A stretch of 64,000 nt of DNA from Glandiceps talaboti. Its lineage: Eukaryota; Hemichordata; Enteropneusta; Spengelidae. Under the pieces are notes generated by a model. That model ran no database searches. It had not been told where the DNA came from and was given only the letters and a program-made list of their open reading frames with translations. A program made the position numbers and the translations under genes. Positions 59,507-64,000 of this stretch are shown one piece after another. The DNA is taken from contig NC_135560.1 of the NCBI RefSeq assembly GCF_964340395.1, positions 24,731,675 to 24,795,674 on the forward strand, read 5' to 3'. Numbering within the stretch: the first letter of the stretch is position 1; every line of letters begins with the position of its first letter.

Positions 59507-61114
59507 CTAAGGGAGTGTACATTTTTAATTTCCAGGGTGAGGCCGGAGGATTTCTAATGAAGCAAGGGATTTTTATTGGTGCCCCCCCCCTACAGAAACT
59601 GGTATAAATTATCTCCCCCTAAGACTTCTTGTTTTTATTTCATGGCCCCCCTGAAACCACTAACAAAACTACGCACAGATGAAACACAGATACAGCAACA
59701 CATAGATTTGCCAGCAGTTGCTACATGTATTAACTTATTCCATATTTATACTTACTTCAGAATTGAACCAGTGCACAAAGTTGTTGAATCATGGACACTC
59801 ATAAAATCACAAATAAAGACTATTATAAGTTAAATTGGCTGACAGGATGTCTACTTACAACTGAGGGGTGACAGAATAGACTACTGGTCTGGCTACGCTT
59901 TTTCTTGGATTTTTAGCCCATCACTGACATAAATAAATTAGCAAATAAATGAACAAGTAAATATATATATATTACTTATTTATCACAGGTTTGGAAAAAA
60001 TAGTGCAAAATTGCACCATGAGGAAACTTTTTTCCATGTGAACATATTCAAATTTTAGGATTAATTTGCAGTGGTTGGTCACACAATCATTTATTATTAA
60101 TTTAAACACTTCATAAATTACACATTTTAGAAACATTTATAATTGCAGTGCAAATGGAAAACATGTTATTTAAGATTGAAATACATATTAAGACCCTTCC
60201 TATATTATAGTATTCATATTATCTCTACGCAAAATATAAAACACTTCTGGACTATATTTCAAGAGACTTTAGTAAACTGATGCGCTGAGGGGGGGGGGAG
60301 TACATGTATCACTTCAAAGGGTTGAATAATATTTTTATGAATGCATGGATTTTTATGAATACATTCCTCACCCAGCACCTGTGAATAATTTTGTGTTTAA
60401 TTCAAACTCACAAAAGCTATCATATAATACTTGAACCCTACCATGGTGATAAAATGAAAACATCTCTTCAAACTTTAATTTCAGAATTAAAATAATTCTA
60501 CCAAGTGAATATTAAATATCACCTCACACTTTGAAAAGTAGGAACTGTTACAGAAGGTTTATGTTTAGTTGATTACATTATAAGTAATGTACATACCAAA
60601 TCAGACATCAGTGATACAAATAGTAGTGACTCTGAAAGTGAAAATGCTATAATAGGTGTTATAGACAGTGATGATTGTTTTTCTGATAACTCTGAAACTT
60701 CAAGCACGGCTGATATCTCAGACAGTGATTGTGATGAAACAAGTCCTACACAATTTCATGGGAAAGTTACCTTGAGAAGTGGCAGAGTCGCCGGTCAATT
60801 TTTGTTTCACTGAATACAAATATAGTGATTTAATAGGTTTGTGCACTGTTTTATCATCAATCCATGTTAAATGCTACTTCTGTAGGACATTGTGCACAGT
60901 CAAGTGTTGGGTTTTGCCTATATTTTATTTTATATACATATCTGGCACTTGTCCATCCTGACATTCAGGTTTAGGGGGTTTTTTTGTGGCCCCCCTCACA
61001 AATAGTGAAATTTTTGTTTAGCCCCCCCCCCCCCTAATTTTTCTTGAGAAAAATTGGTAGCCCCCCTGATAATCCTCCGCCCCCCCCGGAAGTTAAAACT
61101 GTACACTCCCTAAG
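59507..61114. mobile_element. TIR element (~1.6 kb) with poly-C/poly-G ends
   Basis: Left end 'ctaagggagtgtaca' (59,507-59,521) and right end 'tgtacactccctaag' (61,100-61,114) are inverted, with similarity continuing over about 45 bp ('ttttaatttcc' and 'ggaagttaaaa'; 'ggcggagga'-like and 'tcctccgcc'). Further in come runs of C at 59,582, 61,021 and 61,081. The interior holds one open frame (60,535-60,813) but no recognisable transposase. No clear target-site duplication seen. Confidence 0.7.
60535..60813 (+). CDS. Acidic, Ser/Asp-rich open frame inside the TIR element
   Basis: 92 codons open to TGA, with a possible acceptor (CTGTTACAG) near 60,552. It reads 'DISDTNSSDSESE', 'DSDDCFSDNSETSSTADI' and ends 'KVTLRSGRVAGQF'. 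The acidic Ser/Asp run followed by a basic 'TLRSGR' tail resembles disordered linkers in transposon-encoded or nuclear proteins. I do not recognise a family. It could be a relic of the element's own gene. No good start codon. Confidence 0.3.
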   Translation, partial: KVGTVTEGLCLVDYIISNVHTKSDISDTNSSDSESENAIIGVIDSDDCFSDNSETSSTADISDSDCDETSPTQFHGKVTLRSGRVAGQFLFH

Positions 61115-62422
61115 TCCGTAGTACGGCTATTTAACTGCGTTATGATCAAACTAGAAATATTACACATTTAGGAATGAGATTAAATTATTTTACTATGTAT
61201 CTTTATTTTCCAAATATCAGACAGGCAAGACATCTATTTAGACAGTTTTACTTAGGTTTTGTATACGGGTGAAATACAATTGGTGCTTTGAAAGTAATTC
61301 AGAAAAGGAAGACTAGGCTTCCATTTTGAAAACACCCCCGGGAGACATCATCCAAAGAAGCATCATTTAAGTCTAATGATAACCGATTTTATCGTGCGAA
61401 TGAAACTTGTCTGCTTGAATTGATCTCTTTCTTATTTTAGACCTTTACGGGTATCCTCAGCCAAATTTAGACGGATGCACCAAAGACAACAAGATATAAA
61501 CATTGAATTCCTTGGATTATTTTCGATTGCAAAACTTACGCTTAGTTTCCGATTGCAAAGTTAAATTCTGGATTCGAGTTGTGTCCAGAACTAAACATAG
61601 TTCTCGAAACGTACATGTGACAAAAGTAACGAATGTATCATGTCACATCATGCTGGAACGGTATTTTGTGGATACGGCAGTCGATTTGTTCAGTCGATTC
61701 ATAACGTCACGATTTTAAACAACATTTTCTACAGTAGTGATCCAAATATATTGACATCTCAAAGAAAGCACCAGTTTTGAATTTGCCTCGAAGATATCCG
61801 AAATGGCACTGTAGCTGAAATATAGGTGGTAATATCAATAAGCTGACGCCATAGCTGTTTGTGACCTTTTGTTGATTTAATGAACTATAACAGAAAGAAA
61901 TTCGATATAACTTTGGTGATATATAGAAATCAGGCATTTTGATAATCTACTTCCGGGAGAATTTTATCGAGCAAATGAAAGAGGGCGATTTGTCCCGTAA
62001 AATGTGCGTAAAGTGAGTTAAAGGGTGGTCAATTAAAAAGATCTAATAAATACTATTACATATACAGTCTGTTTCATTTAATGGCGAGTCATTACAAATG
62101 TAAACCGTCGACGGTACTTCAATATCAAGCAATGCCCCCAAGTGGACGTGTACTCATATGTATTGTTGGCTGCAATGCGGTGATCTAATTATATCAATGT
62201 CTGTAAGTTATGAAAACCCGAACCTGACAAATGATCTATTATCACATATCACACAATCATATGTATATCATGCAGTGAACTAACTATTGTCGTATGTGTA
62301 GCTATAAACGGAATGTTGTGGGTTTTTATAATTACAGTCACATATTGCCAGCTACGTATTATCCTAAGCACCATAAGTATGTCATATTGTCCTGTCAGTC
62401 GTTCTTTTATTCATTTAATCTA
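61115..62422. other. No gene recognised
   Basis: AT-rich non-coding sequence. Confidence 0.5.
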
Positions 62423-62453
<31 letters not shown>

Positions 62454-62501
62454 TGTATGTATGTATGTATGTATGTATGTATGTATGTATGTATGTATGT
62501 A
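62423..62501. repeat. (ATGT)n microsatellite at the PLE 5' truncation
   Basis: About 19 units that end a few bases before the PLE coding fragment. Confidence 0.96.
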
Positions 62502-62504
62502 GGT

Positions 62505-63000
62505 ATAGTAGGTGCAATTTTACATCAGAACAACCTTAAACACACAAAATCCGACCGGACGACGTGCGGCTGCAAACCTTGTAAATCTGCAAGGTGTGAT
62601 TGTTGCTCTATTATACAACATACCAAAGAATTCAAAGCCACAGCCACATTCCCCATCAAAGATGAACTGCAAATCCAGTAATGTAATTTACGGCCTCACC
62701 TGCCGGACATGCAATATATTGTATATCGGTAAAACTACACAACCATTCCACAAATGCCTCAATGGTCATCGTTCCAATATCAGGACAAACAAAGCAGACA
62801 GGTCTCCATATGTGGTATCGCATTTCAGGACACCGGGACATTCTCAACAAGACGACGCTCATACAGCTACATTACCATGCCTTATTCAAAGGTTTGATAC
62901 TGATATTACAAAACAATTAGAAAGTATATGGATTAATAGAGCTGGAACCCTTCATCCCCATGGACTTAATGAATATGAACTGTCTGGCTTACAAAACTGA
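62505..63000 (+). pseudogene. Penelope-like element C terminus: Cys-rich linker + GIY-YIG endonuclease, one frameshift
   Basis: Frame one (to ~62,665) gives 'CGCKPCKSARCDCCSII' and 'HTKEFKATATFPI', the Cys/His-rich linker found before the endonuclease in PLEs. A one-base shift leads to 'NCKSSNVIYGLTCRTCNILY' plus 'IGKTTQPFHKCLNGHRSNI'. This holds the GIY-like (VIYGL) and YIG strands and the catalytic-type Arg in NGHR. 'KQLESIWINRAG' gives the Glu, 'LNEYELSGLQN' the C-terminal Asn helix and the stop. The endonuclease would nick target DNA for insertion. The reverse transcriptase is absent (5' truncation at the microsatellite). Apart from the shift the domain looks whole. Confidence 0.8.
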
Positions 63001-63334
63001 CCATGTTCTTTATTTACCATTTAATTTATTCTACATTTCCCTTTGATCACATGACTTTATTTTCCTTTTGTTCGTACATGCGTAGTTCAGTTGCTAGTAA
63101 TCGTGTGTTTTGTCATAGCTTGAAGAAGGTGCGCTAGACCCAGAAGGATCGTCGGGTGTAATAGTAGTGTGTGTCTATATAGATATACTGTGCTGTACTG
63201 TAGCTTCTTATGAGTAAATGTATGTTTGTGGTTTGAGAATCAAGTTTGGAATTTGAAGGAAAGAAACCAGCCATATAATATCAAGTAGGATATCATCATC
63301 ATCATCCAAGCGGCTGCTTATACAAGTGAGACGA

Positions 63335-63712
63335 AACGTTCTAATCTCTGTTTAACTGAGAAACTATCTGTAATCAATGCTGAAAAGAGTATGCTACTGA
63401 ACAAAAAATCCGAGCTGGTCTCGAAATGTCACGATGAAGGCAAATACTCACTCGCAAACTATAGAAGTAAACGTTAACCCCCGTAAGAAATAGTTTAGTC
63501 CGACCATCTTGTTACGCAATATATGCATACAAACATGAAGTGTATAATGTATCGACCTTGACAATCCTAATATAGTCGTCTGAAGATCGCTCGAACCGTG
63601 AAACTCTGAGTAACGACTTATTACATCTTTATTCATCCTTTTGAATTAATTCTATAATGCTCTGCTACTAATACTTGCATCGAGCACTGTTCTCTCAAGC
63701 GAGACACTTACA

Positions 63713-63716
<4 letters not shown>
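63335..63716 (+). mobile_element. PLE terminal repeat, copy C
   Basis: Matches copy B over 'ctctgtttaactgagaaac', 'aaaaaatccgagctggtc', 'tagtttagtccgaccatctt', the hammerhead block and 'ctataatgctctgctac'. It then continues 'gagcactgttctctcaagc' as in the A/E subfamily. It lies 0.3 kb after the GIY-YIG frame, as expected for the 3' end of a PLE. It lacks the internal (TA)n insertion of copy B. Confidence 0.75.
63574..63618 (+). ncRNA. Hammerhead ribozyme-like motif (PLE copy C)
   Basis: Stem I AGTCGT with ACGACT, six Watson-Crick pairs (the G-U of copy B is C-G here). Core CTGAAGA (63,580-63,586) keeps the CUGANGA rule. Stem II CGCT/ACCG has one C-C mismatch. GAA core and stem III ACT/AGT with loop CTG follow; cleavage residue A at 63,612. 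The foot of stem II is U-U. The mismatch suggests reduced activity compared with copy B. Confidence 0.6.

Positions 63717-63788
<72 letters not shown>
63717..63788. repeat. (TA)n tract
   Basis: About 36 TA units between PLE terminal-repeat copies C and E. Confidence 0.96.
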
Positions 63789-63790
<2 letters not shown>

Positions 63791-63878
63791 ACCAAGAAAG
63801 AGTTCCAGTACTACCAAAACTATTACGCTCTGCCACTGCGGTATAGAGCACTGTCTTAGCAGATTGATACTCACCGAG

Positions 63879-63879
<1 letters not shown>
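63789..63879 (+). mobile_element. PLE terminal repeat, copy E (ribozyme part missing)
   Basis: 'caaccaagaaagagttcc', 'tacgctctgcc' and 'gagcactgtcttagcaga' match copy A (23,622-23,713) almost exactly. The hammerhead half is replaced by the (TA)n tract on the left. Confidence 0.75.

Positions 63880-63933
<54 letters not shown>
63880..63933. repeat. (TA)n tract at a palindrome centre
   Basis: About 27 TA units separating the inverted copies E and D. Confidence 0.96.
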
Positions 63934-63936
<3 letters not shown>

Positions 63937-64000
63937 TTGGTAGTACTGGAACTCTTTCTTGGGTGTAACTCGGAGTTTCACGCATATTGCGATCATCAGA
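63934..64000 (-). mobile_element. PLE terminal repeat, copy D, inverted, cut by the window end
   Basis: On the minus strand it reads hammerhead block, then 'cccaagaaagagttccag' and 'tactaccaaaacta'. It is inverted relative to copies E and A. The 5' flank of the ribozyme lies outside the window. Confidence 0.75.
63961..64000 (-). ncRNA. Hammerhead ribozyme-like motif (PLE copy D, partial)
   Basis: Minus strand: CTGATGA, stem II CGCA/TGCG with loop ATA, GAA core, stem III ACT/AGT. The fourth pair of stem II is A-U here and U-A in copy B, a compensatory change. The foot of stem II is again U-U. The 5' strand of stem I is beyond the window edge. Confidence 0.55.

Overview
This is nuclear DNA from an AT-rich animal genome, probably a non-vertebrate marine bilaterian. 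The evidence is spliced genes with GT-AG introns, 3' pieces of L2/CR1-type LINEs, Penelope-like retroelement (PLE) pieces with GIY-YIG endonuclease domains, several foldback/MITE-like elements, and many long micro- and minisatellites. I cannot fix the phylum from the sequence alone. There is no bacterial-style gene organisation, and nearly all open frames are shadows of repeats or chance.

Two real genes are visible. (1) Plus strand, 14,926-21,217: a complete four-exon gene for a 376-residue class I SAM-dependent methyltransferase of the Rv2258c-like type (N-terminal winged-helix region plus Rossmann domain). A TATA-like box lies at 14,698 and an AATAAA at 21,892. (2) Minus strand, 34,403-41,207: the last two coding exons (TM5 to C-tail) of a rhodopsin-family peptide receptor resembling the GnRH/corazonin/AKH receptor group. 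Its TM1-TM4 exon(s) are not in the window and should lie beyond 64,000.

Layout: 1-9,660 is a desert with three minisatellites (59/62-bp; a higher-order 45/50-bp array; 66-bp). 9,661-14,690 shows no gene. 14.7-21.9 kb is the methyltransferase gene; its introns carry a 39-bp minisatellite, (TTTTA)n and a 450-bp TIR element. 22.8-26.1 kb is a retroelement cluster with PLE terminal repeats, a short GIY-YIG piece, an L2 3' end and long (TA)n tracts. 27.8-33.1 kb holds TIR/foldback elements and dispersed repeats. 34.4-41.2 kb is the receptor gene with a 6.2-kb intron. 43-56.3 kb holds decayed LINE 3' ends and hairpins. 59.5-61.1 kb is a 1.6-kb TIR element. 62.4-64.0 kb is a second PLE cluster ending in an inverted copy cut by the window edge.

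The most interesting signal is a set of hammerhead-ribozyme-like motifs in the PLE terminal repeats (25,836-25,880; 63,574-63,618; minus 63,961-64,000; a decayed one at 23,583-23,627). They show the CUGANGA and GAA core strands, a very short stem III, and compensatory changes in stems I and II. Hammerheads in PLEs are a known phenomenon. What stands out here is the shared non-canonical U-U at the base of stem II and the link between the copies and (TA)n tracts at inverted-repeat junctions.
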